DNA of 64,000 bases. It comes from Fimbriiglobus sp043785105. Lineage in GTDB: Bacteria > Planctomycetota > Planctomycetia > Gemmatales > Gemmataceae. The notes beneath the pieces were generated by a model, which saw only the letters and a list, made by a program, of their open reading frames with translations, was not told the origin of the DNA and searched no databases. Shown in pieces: positions 9,401 to 17,690 of this stretch (its first letter is position 1; each line of letters begins with the position of its first letter). The stretch covers positions 33,306 to 97,305 of the forward strand of contig JAYVXO010000072.1 in NCBI GenBank assembly GCA_043785105.1, read 5' to 3'. Position numbers and translations under genes: made by a program.

Positions 9401-11363
9401 CCGCGACATTACCATGCGCAAGAAGTCCGAGGAGGCGTTGCGGGAGTCGCAGCGCTTCCTACGCTCCTCCCTCGACGCTCTGTCGGGCCACATCGCCGTC
9501 CTGGACGAAGCGGGCACGATCTTGGAAGTCAACGAGGCGTGGCGCCGGTTCGCCGACGAGAACCAGTTCACTGGTACCAACTACGGGGTCGGGGCCAGTT
9601 ACCTCCAGGACGAAGCGCAGATGTCCCCCGAGGAGTGCAACCTGTGGCCGTGCGTCGAGGGCATCCGCGACGTGATCGCCGGGCGGCTCGCCCGCTTTGA
9701 ACTGGAGTACCCCTGCCACGCCGCGACGGAACAGCGCTGGTACATGATGCGGGTCACGCGGTTCCAAAGTCCGGGGCCGGCGCGGATCGTGATCGTCCAC
9801 GACAACATCACCGAACGCAAGCGGGCCGAAGTGCTGTTGCGGCAGAATCACGACACGTTCTACAACTTGATCGAGAACGCGCCGTTCGGCCTGTACATCG
9901 TTGACGCGCAGTTTCGCATGGTGCAAGTCAGTGCCGCTTCGCAGAACATCTTCCGCAACATTCACCAGCTGATCGGCCGCGACTTTGAAGAGATCATGAC
10001 GATACTCTGGCCCGAAGAGTTCGTCCGGTTGGCGATCGGTCGCTTCCGCCACACGCTGGACACCGGCGAGCCGTTCGCCATGCCGAACTTCACCGAACAG
10101 CGTAAGGATAACGCCGACGTGGAATCCTACGACTGGAAGATCGAGCGCGTTACCCTTCCCGACGGGGAGTACGGCGTCGTGTGCTATTTTTACGACATCA
10201 GCGAACGCAAACGGGCCGAACTGAAAAGGCAGGAGCATACCGAAACCCTCGCCGACCTGCACCGCCGCAAGGACGAGTTCTTGGCGATGCTGAGCCACGA
10301 ACTCCGCAACCCGCTCGCCCCGATCTCGAACGCCGTGCAACTCCTGCGGCTCCAGACCGGCGAGGATCCCGTCCAACGGCAAGCCCGCACCATGATCGAG
10401 CGGCAAGTGACGCAACTGACCCGCCTGATCGACGACCTGATGGAAGTGTCCCGCATCACGACGGGCCGGGTCCACCTCCGCCTGGACCGGGTCGCCGTGG
10501 GCGGGATCGTGGAACGGGCGGTGGAGACGGCCGCGCCGATGATGGACCAGCGCCGCCACGTCTTGTCGGTGAACGTGCCGCAGGAACCGATCTGGCTGCA
10601 CGCCGACGCGGGCCGGCTGGAACAAGTCGTGGTCAACCTGCTGACCAACGCCGCCAAGTACACCGAGGAGGGCGGGCGGATCTGGCTGACCGTCGAACAG
10701 GACGGCGCGGAGGCGGTGCTCCGGCTACGGGACACGGGCGTCGGGATCGCCCCCGAACTGCTGCCGCGCGTCTTCGACCTGTTCACCCAGGCGGAACGGT
10801 CGCTGGACCGCGCGCAGGGCGGGCTAGGCATCGGGCTGGCGTTGGTGCAACGCTTGGTGGAATTGCACGGCGGGCGGGTGGCGGTCACCAGTTCGTTGGG
10901 GCACGGCAGTGAGTTCGTCGTGCGGCTCCCGGTGGCCGTTCCCGACGTTCCGCACCCGCCACCGACGCCGAACGACGCGGTCGTGTCAGGCCCGTCGGCC
11001 TTGCGCGTGTTGGTGGTGGACGACAACGTTGATGCCGCTGAAAGTCTGGCACTATTGTTGCGCGTGTTCGGGCACGACGTGTGGACGGCCCACACCGGCC
11101 CGACCGGCGTGGATGCGGCCATCAACCACCGCCCGGATGTCGTGTTGCTCGACATCGGCTTACCGGAACTCGACGGCTTCCAGGTGGCCAAGCGGATCCG
11201 CCAACAGCCTGCCCACAAGAACACCATACTGGTCGCGCTGACCGGCTACAGCCAGGAAACCGATCGTGAGCGATCCCTAGACGCCGGCTTCGATCACCAC
11301 TTGGTCAAGCCCGCCGACTTCGGCCAGGTGCAAGAAATCTTGGCCGCCGTGAAGGCGACCTAA
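6489..11363 (+). CDS. Multi-PAS/GAF hybrid sensor histidine kinase with C-terminal receiver
   Basis: This is a 1624-residue protein with no predicted membrane segment, so probably a cytoplasmic sensor. It has about eight PAS/PAC modules, each ending in a DITERKRAE-like linker (near residues 170, 299, 589, 719, 853, 974, 1105 and 1237), and a GAF domain at about 310-465. The kinase core follows: HisKA with the H-box SHELRNP (phospho-acceptor His1270), and HATPase with NLLTNAAKY, DTGVGI and GGLGIGLALV. The C-terminal receiver is at about 1505-1620 with VVLLDIGLPELDG (Asp1555) and LVKP. Two PAS modules (about 598-725 and 1115-1240) are close duplicates. No DNA-binding output is attached, so the partner is unknown. 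An AGGA element sits just before the tandem ATG-ATG at 6489/6492. Confidence 0.93.
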   Translation: MMRESSSSITVERDFQQQLRDLNAALLVSTLKQQELIEKAAAAEAALAASERRVRALFDRGPLAMYTCVASGTVQEFNASAVVLWGREPKRGDPSERFCGSFKLFRPDGTPLPHDLTPMADVVSGKIPSAHGVEVVLERPDGSRVTVLANIVPLKDDRGKITGAMNCLYDITDRRLADEALHASEAFNRSIIESSPDCIKVLDLDGNLLSILCGHDLLGIEDVRPYLNTSWINFWEGDDRRAARAAVQRAGEASGGGAANFVGYFRTLRGEPKWWDVAISPILDAAGQPAQLLAVSRDVTDRKRAELNLAFLASVNQDLAQFTDVDDMIRTVGAKIGAYLDLSLCAFVEVDEAADEVVIFHDWHRADVPGLVGVHRLADFVEGAFIREARAGELIVVRDTATDPRTTPEKFAALKIASFLCAPLIRDGQWRFALGLYRSEAYDWREDEIELARELTARIWTQLEHLRAETALHESEARYRTLFDSIDEGFCVIEMIFDERGHPVDYRFLEVNPTFARQTGLHEATGKRMRELVPDLEEHWFEIYGRVALTGEPVRSVNESKLMDGRWFDFYACRVGDPHSRKVAIVFNDITERLRAEKLLRQNHDTFFNLIENAPFGVYVLDAEFRMRQASHASRKAFASVHPLIGRDFAEVVRTVWPEPFATEAIGHFRDTLNTGKPFAMPNSTEQRLDVPGVESYDWKIERITLPDGQYGVVCYFYDISERKQIEDALRASQSRLRHAANAAGLTYVEVDLASNVARTAENFAAVMGYAIPPEKEADVLVGSRLLLDHVVPDDRPSVEAALRDFSAGRRVGKIDYRVLGDDRVERHVESEWFIEFAPNGEPLKTFATNLDVTERKRAEQKFRGLLESAPDAMVIIDGEGRIALINAQTEKLFGYARGELVGMPVEVLIPQRFHDRHPGHRHSFFGEPKLRPMGAGRELWAARQDGTEFQVEISLSPLETESGVLVTAAIRDITMRKKSEEALRESQRFLRSSLDALSGHIAVLDEAGTILEVNEAWRRFADENQFTGTNYGVGASYLQDEAQMSPEECNLWPCVEGIRDVIAGRLARFELEYPCHAATEQRWYMMRVTRFQSPGPARIVIVHDNITERKRAEVLLRQNHDTFYNLIENAPFGLYIVDAQFRMVQVSAASQNIFRNIHQLIGRDFEEIMTILWPEEFVRLAIGRFRHTLDTGEPFAMPNFTEQRKDNADVESYDWKIERVTLPDGEYGVVCYFYDISERKRAELKRQEHTETLADLHRRKDEFLAMLSHELRNPLAPISNAVQLLRLQTGEDPVQRQARTMIERQVTQLTRLIDDLMEVSRITTGRVHLRLDRVAVGGIVERAVETAAPMMDQRRHVLSVNVPQEPIWLHADAGRLEQVVVNLLTNAAKYTEEGGRIWLTVEQDGAEAVLRLRDTGVGIAPELLPRVFDLFTQAERSLDRAQGGLGIGLALVQRLVELHGGRVAVTSSLGHGSEFVVRLPVAVPDVPHPPPTPNDAVVSGPSALRVLVVDDNVDAAESLALLLRVFGHDVWTAHTGPTGVDAAINHRPDVVLLDIGLPELDGFQVAKRIRQQPAHKNTILVALTGYSQETDRERSLDAGFDHHLVKPADFGQVQEILAAVKAT

Positions 11364-11396
11364 CCCCACGAAGCGGGCGACGGAGATGTCGGCAAC

Positions 11397-11849
11397 TCAC
11401 TTCACTTCGTACCGTTCCAGGTGCTTCTTCTTGAGTCGGACGTAATCGGGGTGCTGGCGCGCCGTGACGTACCGCTCGTAGAAAACCGCCGCGGCCTGTG
11501 CCTTCTCCGTATCCTCAGTTCGCGGCAACTCGTCGCCGGACTTCTTGTCGTACTTGCGGCCGCCCTTGTGGTTGGCGTACCGTCTAGCCCGCGTCCACCC
11601 CATCTGGAGGAACTTGCGGGCCATGTCGGCGCCGGGGAAATCGTCGGCCTTGAGGTACGCAAGAAACATCTTGTAAATTGTGGCCGATGACTCGTGCGCT
11701 ATGGCAACGGTCTTGAACCGCCAGTGCGGTAGAATCTCGCTCTTGTACGGCTCAACCAGCAGGACGCCTTGCTCACCCTTGCCGACGCGATAAAGTTCCG
11801 GGTGCTTGCGGAAGTCCACGCTCCTGAAGTCCAGGGTGTAGTCGAACAA
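11397..11849 (-). CDS. DUF4385 family protein
   Basis: This is a 150-residue soluble protein. It shows the recognisable family stretch RVGKGEQGVLLVEPYKSEIL followed by PHWRFKT, then a helical region ending in a lysine-rich tail (RLKKKHLERYEVK). The family is short, widespread and uncharacterised, and the length here is normal. It lies alone between the PAS kinase (convergent) and a small membrane-protein gene. Family assignment is by recognition; no function is claimed. Confidence 0.8.
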   Translation of the reverse strand: MFDYTLDFRSVDFRKHPELYRVGKGEQGVLLVEPYKSEILPHWRFKTVAIAHESSATIYKMFLAYLKADDFPGADMARKFLQMGWTRARRYANHKGGRKYDKKSGDELPRTEDTEKAQAAAVFYERYVTARQHPDYVRLKKKHLERYEVK

Positions 11850-11890
11850 CGCAACGCCTCCTGGAAAACTGTGTCTTGAGGAACGAGAAA

Positions 11891-11923
11891 AACGGGGAGA
11901 GAGTCCTGGTCTCTCTCCCCGTT
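11891..11923 (-). terminator. Perfect terminator hairpin after the small membrane-protein gene
   Basis: Arms AACGGGGAGAGAG and CTCTCTCCCCGTT are perfectly complementary around a 7-base loop. The hairpin lies 31 bases past the stop codon of the minus-strand gene at 11954-12355 and upstream of the DUF4385 start. Confidence 0.75.
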
Positions 11924-11953
11924 CGATTTCACACGCTAACCAACAGAGCCGTG

Positions 11954-12355
11954 TTAGCGGCCTACGACTAAGGGCGGGTTTGTCATCGTCGGTTGACCCG
12001 TCGCTGCCACGGGAGCGCCGGCCGTGACGAGGGCCGGCTGGGGGTTCGCCGCCGCCGTTTGTTGAATCCGCGCTTCGGCGTTAATCACGTCCGACGGGGG
12101 CATTTCCGCCCGCCGTGCGGCTTGACCAATTTGGCCCAACAGCATGCCGATAATCACCAGTGTCAACCCGGTCAGGAACAACCCGACCAGCCAAAACCAG
12201 ACCATGTTGCTAATGGGTTGCGTGCCGTCGCTACCGCCTTGACCTCGCACGAAGGCGAAATACCACACGGCCGTCCACACGTCCATCAAAACCCCAAGGG
12301 TGATGTATATTAACGACGCGCGGGGGCCAAAAGCGGGGTGGGTTAGGATCGACAT
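11954..12355 (-). CDS. Small membrane protein, unknown function
   Basis: This is a 133-residue protein with two clear membrane segments (about 15-35 and 50-72, the second VWFWLVGLFLTGLTLVIIGMLL). A charged linker (QAARRAEMPPSDVINAEARIQ) and an Ala/Pro/Thr-rich tail follow. A GGAG-like element 8 bases before ATG 12355 supports the start. Similar two-helix proteins with a low-complexity tail are common in planctomycetes, but the family is not named. It is followed by a strong terminator hairpin and appears monocistronic. Confidence 0.65.
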   Translation of the reverse strand: MSILTHPAFGPRASLIYITLGVLMDVWTAVWYFAFVRGQGGSDGTQPISNMVWFWLVGLFLTGLTLVIIGMLLGQIGQAARRAEMPPSDVINAEARIQQTAAANPQPALVTAGAPVAATGQPTMTNPPLVVGR

Positions 12356-12686
12356 GTCATGGCTCCGATTCGGTTAGGGCTTTGTGGACAAATCAGCTAA
12401 GTCTCGCGGAGATGTCAAGCAAGATTTGTGCCAGAAGTGCGCTCGAGGGTTCCTCTCGTGTTGGCTTGGCTTGGCGTTTTTAAGCCGGTCTTGAAGCCGG
12501 TACGAAAGGTGAACTTCGGCGTTCAGTCATGAGCAACCGAGTTCACAATACATCGGATCCACAAAACTCAAGGCATCTCTAACGTGCCGCGTGTCGGGGA
12601 CGACGGAGAGGCGGTTGTGCTGAAGAAAACCGCCACCGCGCCCATCACCGCTCGGCCCGATGTCGAGGAGTGCGTGTGCGACGTGA
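12356..12686. other. Gene-poor stretch without recognisable features
   Basis: No convincing ORF, hairpin or RNA gene was seen here. An open frame around 12590-12730 on the plus strand (…GDDGEAVVLKKTA…) has no start and cannot be assigned. It may belong to the same decayed gene as the relic immediately downstream. Confidence 0.4.
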
Positions 12687-12926
12687 GAAGCGCACCGCAC
12701 GGGCACGACCAACAAGTTCACCGATGACGGTCGGGCCGCCGGGTTCACGCCACTTGGCCCGGAAGCGTTCTCCGCCTGCGGCGGGTCGTTTCTCGATCTC
12801 GGATCGTTCGCCCGGTCCGCCGTGCGCTACCTCAGGCTGCCCGCGACTGAGGACGAAACCGTCGGCTTCCGCCTGGCCCGGACGATTCACGTTCATCCGC
12901 TTGAAGCCGCGGAACGGAACGAGTGA
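12687..12926 (+). pseudogene. Relic of a formylglycine-generating-enzyme (SUMF1-like) C-terminus
   Basis: A 79-codon open stretch runs directly from a stop codon (TGA 12684-12686) to TGA 12924-12926 with no start codon. Its translation contains CGGSFLDLGSFARSAVRYLR followed by LPATEDETVGFRLART. This matches the C-terminal signature of the FGE-sulfatase/SUMF1 fold (RGGSWxxxxxxxRSAxRx…xxxxxxGFRxAR). In planctomycetes this domain is often fused to or encoded beside Ser/Thr kinases. The upstream catalytic part is absent and the preceding residues do not match the family, so it is a truncated remnant. Assignment rests on motif recognition only. Confidence 0.5.
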
Positions 12927-13094
12927 ATGTTGTCTCGCTTCCGTACCTTGATGACCGGAATCTTGAACCACGATCGAGTCTGCGCTGATCGAATTATGGC
13001 AAGACCCTGGTGCAGCTAAAATCTCTGGGGGTCAAAGACAAGAATGTTCACCGCAGAGGCCGCAGAGAAATCCATCGTGTCGGTGTGGAACACG

Positions 13095-13716
13095 TCACGA
13101 CTTCTTCTTGTATTCGAGGTCCGGATAGCGGTTGAGTTCGACCGTCCAGATGTCGCCGATCTTGGGGCCACGCGCGTCAAAGACCGAACCGACGTCCGCT
13201 TGGCCCGTAGCGGATTCCAGCTTTGATAAATCCGCCTGGGTTGCCGTCGCCCGGAACACCTCCGTGTACCCCTGTTCGCCCGTCGGCGAGATGTAGAGCG
13301 AAACCGTGATACTGTTCAGCTTCCGGTCTTGGAAATGACGCAAGACTTGCCGACAGAATTCCACTTTAGCCCGGATGTGATTGCGGTCGGACTTGAGGCG
13401 GTCCCACGATCGTCGCCCCGGCTTGGAACGGGTTCGGCACGTCGTGAACGGTCAGGTGATAGCCACCCCCGACCGGCTTCACGTCCGTCCACGGGCTGAT
13501 TTCTTTCGGAAGCATGACGGACGGCTTTTCTGCGTGCCCGTCGAAATACTTTTTGAAGCACTCCGCGTCCGACAAGCTCTTGTCGTCGGCGATCGTTTTC
13601 ATCCGGTCGTCCGCCATTTTGTTGAGTTCAGCCGACGTGAACTGCTTGGACGGGGGTTGGTTGCCGCACCCGATGGCGAACAGCGTGAGGCCGATCTCAA
13701 GTGTAATGCGTTTCAT
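13095..13716 (-). pseudogene. Frameshifted secreted lipoprotein gene, unknown function
   Basis: The 5' part starts at ATG 13716 (GGAGA upstream) and encodes a lipoprotein signal (LTLFAIGCGNQ). It continues in frame to …PNPFQAGAT and then runs out at a stop near 13366. The 3' part continues in another frame: SWDRLKSDRNHIRAKVEFCR, then QVLRHFQDRKLNS, ending RYPDLEYKKK with its stop at 13095. Both halves have good coding character and join without overlap loss, so one indel near 13400-13425 explains the break. It may be a true mutation or an assembly error. It sits just downstream of the broken kinase locus. Confidence 0.6.
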
Positions 13717-13824
13717 TCCAGGTCTCCAGGGCGTTTTCCCCCAGTTGAACATCAACCGGGAACACGAATTCGACACGTCAAGCGGTCGTCACTTCACTCG
13801 CCAGCGTTTGCCGGAATCGGGGCT

Positions 13825-14808
13825 TCAGGGTACGGGGGCTTTGGGTGTGGGAAGGAGTCGGCTGACGTCGGCACCGACATCAACGGGGATCGGTCCGCTC
13901 GGGCGGTCAATTTTTCCGAGTTGCAGCGGCGTACAGTCGGTTGCATCCGCGCGTGTTTGAAACGTGATGATCCCTTCGATCGACCGCGAGTCGGACTGCG
14001 TCCAAAACTCCAGCCATTGCTCCATCCGTTTAAACGCCGATGGCACAATCGAGAGAACTTGCTTCGGTCGATTGCCGGTTAGGAATTGGCACCCGTGCCG
14101 GTACACATTGCCGTCGTCGGTCCAGGTGATCCGTTCCCGGAGAATCGCAGTCATACCCGCGTGGGTGTCCGCAGCCCGGCGATAATTTCCGAACGCAAAA
14201 ATCGCCACGACGATGTTGGTGTCAAAGATGTTGCCGTGGGCCGTGACCGGCATCGGTTGGCGCAAGTGGATGTCGGGGAAGATTTGAACGCCGCGTTCGG
14301 TGGCCACGGTGTTCCGCAACAACACCATTCGGCCCGGCAGTTGAACCACGGTCGGCGTCTGGGTCAACACGATGCCGACCGTGCCTTCCAGGACGGTGTT
14401 TTCAATTCGGACCGCAGCCGCAGACGGTTTCCACCCCACGCAGATGCCCATGCCCGACATGGCGAGCAAGTGGTAATTGGTGATGGTCATCTCCTGACCA
14501 CCCGAACCGATGCAGACGCCGTTCGGACCGCAGTTCACCCGGCACGCCACGAGGGTGAGTTTTCCCTTCGACTGCTGAACGACACTTTTGGACCCGGCTT
14601 CCTCTTGTTTCACGATCGGGGCTGGAATCGGCCAATCGATGTCAAGCCCTTCCAATCGAAGGTCGGCGGTCGTGCTTAAAAACTGCCCAGGGCCATTTTC
14701 GATCGCGTCCGGGACGAACCGCGGCGTTGAACCGGGTGCGGCCCGGATCGTCAAATTCCTACTCTCGATCCGGATCAGTGATGACGGATACGGCCCGTTG
14801 CTATGCAC
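13825..14808 (-). pseudogene. Detached extracytoplasmic beta-helix domain of the broken Ser/Thr kinase
   Basis: A 327-codon frame has no proper start of its own. Coding sequence continues upstream of its first Met (DLPTLTRAVAAAADDEVITV), up to the region where the kinase frame ends (GKSQTYRP-stop at 14850). The residues form repeated short beta-strand/turn units (LTIRAAPG, LRLEGLDI, LTLVACRV, MTITNYHL, VRIENTVL, MVLLRNTV), as in right-handed parallel beta-helix sensor domains carried C-terminally by planctomycete kinases. It is therefore best read as the third piece of one ancestral gene covering 13825-15976, separated by a +1/-2 type frameshift near 14860-14875. Confidence 0.6.
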
Positions 14809-14849
14809 CGTAATGACCTCGTCGTCTGCCGCTGCTGCAACGGCTCTGG

Positions 14850-15365
14850 TCAGGGTCGGTAGGTCTGGCTCTTACCTTCGACAACGAACCCGGTGATCGA
14901 AGGAACAACGGAAGATGTTGGCAGGATCGGTCGTTGTGTCGGTCCCAGCAAAAACATCAGCACGCTGAGAACGGCGACGAGGGCGATCATCCCGACAGCG
15001 ACATAGCCCGCAGTCCTTCGCGCCGTCAGGGGCGTGATGGTCGTCGTCCGGTCCAAGAGCGAGACCAGTTCCTGTGCCGAACTGACGCGGTGTTCCGGCT
15101 CCTTCTCCAAGAGTCGATGGACGATCGAACAGAACCAGTTTGGCAACTCCGGATCGACTTCATTCAACGGCTTGGCCTCGGCCGTGCGGATTTTGTACAG
15201 GAGCACATAGGGCGAATCCGCCACGAACGGAATCTGTCCCGAAGCGGCCTGATAGAGCACCACGCCCAGGCTGAAGAGGTCGGAGCGGAAATCAACCGGG
15301 CCGTCGATGGCTTGTTCCGGGGACATGTACGCGGGGGTGCCGGCGACGATGCCCACTTCGGTCAT
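14850..15365 (-). pseudogene. C-lobe and membrane anchor fragment of the broken Ser/Thr kinase
   Basis: This is a 171-codon piece beginning MTEVGIVAGTPAYMSPEQ, the activation-segment end and APE-like motif of a Hanks-type kinase. It continues with DLFSLGVVLYQAASGQIPF and the rest of the C-lobe. One membrane segment follows (about residues 118-140, AGYVAVGMIALVAVLSVLMF). The DFG motif (IADFGLAKKSGL) is encoded just upstream in this same frame, before the first Met. The catalytic HRD loop is absent. Its ATG overlaps the stop of the upstream fragment (ATGA). Confidence 0.7.
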
Positions 15366-15976
15366 CGAATCGAGTCCGCTTTTCTTGGCGAGTCCGAAAT
15401 CGGCGATGCGGACGCCGCGTTCAGGTCGCCCGCGAGCCGTTGGGCATCCTCGTGACTCGGAACACCTGTCGTGGCGGCTTGGGCTTCCCGTAGGAACCGG
15501 CTCTTGGCGTCGGCATCCCGAACCAAGTGGGGCGAGAGAACCTTGACCGCAACCGTGCGACCCAGAATGGGATCGAGTCCTTCAAACACGACGCCCATGC
15601 CGCCGCGACCGATCACGCGGCGAATGTCGATCGTCCCCAGCCGACCGATGTATCCGCCACGGCTGGTCGGTTGCGACTCGGGGAGTATCGAACGGTTCAC
15701 ACGGCCAATTTCGACGGCGGGAGCACCGCCGTTCCAGAATGAAGAATCCGCTTGCAGACGAGCCATGATGAGTTGCAGGCTCGGGGATTGGTTCGGAACG
15801 CGGGCGGCTGCCGAGCCGAGAACGGAAGTCATCTCCGTCACACCCGCCAGGTCGTCGATGGGTTCCTGGCAGTCGGCACAAGTCGTCAGGTGGACTTCGA
15901 CCCGGAGGAGGTCCGATCCCGTGAGTCCGTCGGAAATCAGTTGACGGAGAACCGCATCGGCGGGGCACGCGGTCAT
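15362..15976 (-). pseudogene. Anti-sigma zinc-finger plus kinase N-lobe fragment of the broken Ser/Thr kinase
   Basis: This is a 204-codon piece. Residues 1-45 hold a putative zinc-binding anti-sigma motif (H-x3-C-x2-C, in VHLTTCADCQEP). Residues 115-170 hold the kinase N-lobe: glycine loop IGRGGMGVVFEG and the lysine in VAVKVLSP. After FLREAQAAT the sequence departs from the family: about 15 atypical residues (GVPSHEDAQRLAGDLN) lead straight to the DFG region in another frame. Some 70-90 residues including the HRD catalytic loop appear deleted. The start overlaps the sigma factor stop by 4 bases (ATGA), so sigma factor and kinase were one operon. Confidence 0.7.
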
Positions 15977-16560
15977 GATTCGTCCCCTTGTACGGTGGCA
16001 ATTTCCTGCTTAATGCGAGCGGTCACCCGGCTCCGGGCGATGTAGACAGCCCCGGAACTGATGCCGAGTTCGGCGGCGACACCGTCGATGGCTTCACCCA
16101 GAACGACACTCCGCCAGAACGCCTGCCAAGTCGCGTCTCGAAATTCGACCTTCACGCGGTGAGCGGCCCAGTGAAACAAATTGAGCTGGTACTCCCGATC
16201 CCAGACATCTTCATCCGGCGTGGGATCGGGGTGGGCTTCAAGGATCTCCCGCATGTCGGAATCGCCGGTCCCACGACAGCGGCTGGCGTTGCGGGTCATG
16301 AACTTGCCAATCTCGTTGCGGGCGATGGTGAACAGCCAGCCGCGAAATGCTCCCTTCGACGGGTCGTAGATAAATTCCGGCGCCGCCCGCAGCACCAGCC
16401 GAAGCGTTTCCTGGGTCAGGTCGGCGGCGGCGGAATCCTGCAAGCGATTTTTCATGCCGTAGGAATGAAGCAGCGGCGCGTAAAGGCGGACGAACTCCGA
16501 CCAGGCGAGTTCGTCCTGCGGGTCGCGGATGCGGACGAGCAGACTCACACGAGTTTCCAT
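15973..16560 (-). CDS. ECF-type RNA polymerase sigma factor
   Basis: This is a 195-residue protein with sigma region 2 at about 20-90 (AWSEFVRLYAPLLHSYG, then DLTQETLRLVL and FRGWLFTIARNE) and region 4 at about 135-185 (VVLGEAIDGVAAELGISSGAVYIARSRVTARIK, a helix-turn-helix). The DPQDELAWSEFVRLYAPLL opening is typical of planctomycete ECF factors whose gene is coupled to a membrane Ser/Thr kinase. That kinase follows with a 4-base overlap, but it is broken (13825-15976). The sigma factor may therefore now lack its partner. The ORF itself is intact and of normal length. Confidence 0.85.
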   Translation of the reverse strand: METRVSLLVRIRDPQDELAWSEFVRLYAPLLHSYGMKNRLQDSAAADLTQETLRLVLRAAPEFIYDPSKGAFRGWLFTIARNEIGKFMTRNASRCRGTGDSDMREILEAHPDPTPDEDVWDREYQLNLFHWAAHRVKVEFRDATWQAFWRSVVLGEAIDGVAAELGISSGAVYIARSRVTARIKQEIATVQGDES

Positions 16561-16666
16561 GACGGCACGATCATCGCAGAGAGGGGGAATATGCCACCTC
16601 GACGTTATCCGGAATGACAGCGAATCAACAACGGATTCTGACGGCGGACTGGTTCGCCGACTGGGA

Positions 16667-17422
16667 TTACAGCCCCCACTGGTCGAGCTTCAAGGACTTG
16701 ATTTTGGCCTTTTCTTTCTTGGGGTTGCCGTCCCAATCCGGCTTGGCCAGCATGTAGGCGTACACCGTGCCTTTCGACACCACGACCGTGGTGGCGTCCT
16801 TCCCGTTCGTGCCGACGGCGGCGGTGATCTGCACCCCTTCCGCTTTGACCGACAGAGTCAACTTGCTACTCGACGAGATCGCCTCGGCTGTTTTCGCCTC
16901 CAACACCACCCAGATGTCGGACACGATACGTGCGTCGGTGTTGAACTCCCATAACCCGTCGAGCACCTTCGGTGCGTTGTTCGCCGCCGACTCCAAGTCG
17001 CTGAGTTCGACCGTGAACTTCACCAACTTGAGTTTGCCGGACTTCAGGTCCGCATACGCAGTCTGCTCGTGTCCTTTGAACACGCCGGGTTTGTTCACGC
17101 CTGCCATCACGTCTTTTTCCGCCGACTGCTTGAAGTTGATGGCCACCGTCGTCGCGTTTTTGATTGCCAACTTGCTCTGCGGAATGTGGTCGTGGACTTC
17201 GATAAAGTTGGCACTCGTGATCGGCTCTCGTTTGCGACCTGTGGAACCGACCACCACGTTCTCCGCGTTGGCCCGGTAATACTTGATCCCGCCGACTTTA
17301 ATATGGTTGTCCTGAATCTCAACCTCGTCGGCGTAGGCGGCAGGTGCGGCACCAAACAGAGCCGCCGAGGCGACCAGCGTTCCGGTAAACAAGGCTCGGA
17401 CAGTGGTACGGATCGCAAACAT
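16667..17422 (-). CDS. Secreted protein, unknown function
   Basis: This is a 251-residue protein with a good Sec signal peptide (basic start, hydrophobic ALFTGTLVASAALFGAAPAA, cleavage near AYA-DEV). The mature part is mostly beta-strand with a lysine-rich end (GNPKKEKAKIKSLKLDQWGL) and has no recognised catalytic motif. GGGAGA 7 bases before ATG 17422 supports the start. It sits alone upstream of the sigma factor operon, with about 100 bp between. Family not recognised. Confidence 0.75.
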   Translation of the reverse strand: MFAIRTTVRALFTGTLVASAALFGAAPAAYADEVEIQDNHIKVGGIKYYRANAENVVVGSTGRKREPITSANFIEVHDHIPQSKLAIKNATTVAINFKQSAEKDVMAGVNKPGVFKGHEQTAYADLKSGKLKLVKFTVELSDLESAANNAPKVLDGLWEFNTDARIVSDIWVVLEAKTAEAISSSSKLTLSVKAEGVQITAAVGTNGKDATTVVVSKGTVYAYMLAKPDWDGNPKKEKAKIKSLKLDQWGL

Positions 17423-17603
17423 GACTTTCTCCCGTGTTGTGGTCTTTGGTTTCCGAGGCAGCGAAGCGTCACCTCGTTACCGAAGCAGGTATCCGGGCGG
17501 AGAAATGACCGTTCACAATTTTGGGCAGTGGCCCGGATCGCGGGATCAAAAGCAGAGCCGAAATCCGCAAATTGTCGTGCCGATGCTGAGTTGGGTCGTT
17601 AAT

Positions 17604-17651
17604 AAACCCAAGAAAGCCCACGGATCATGATCCGTGGGCTTTCTTGGGTTT
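17604..17651 (-). terminator. 48-bp perfect palindrome terminator
   Basis: This is a completely self-complementary palindrome of two 24-bp arms (AAACCCAAGAAAGCCCACGG…). It lies 40 bases past the stop of the giant surface-protein gene, which reads from the right, and upstream of the secreted-protein gene. Its core AAAGCCCACGGAT is reused in the terminator at 55065-55094. Confidence 0.75.
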
Positions 17652-17690
17652 ACTCTCCACTATTCACTATTCACTACTCACTGCCCACGA

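Noticed and set aside
9459..10625. 388-codon antisense frame inside the same kinase gene
   Set aside because: Same reason: it mirrors the sense coding and has no recognisable protein character.
12645..12971. 108-codon minus-strand ORF
   Set aside because: Antisense to the formylglycine-generating-enzyme relic, whose motif is on the plus strand.
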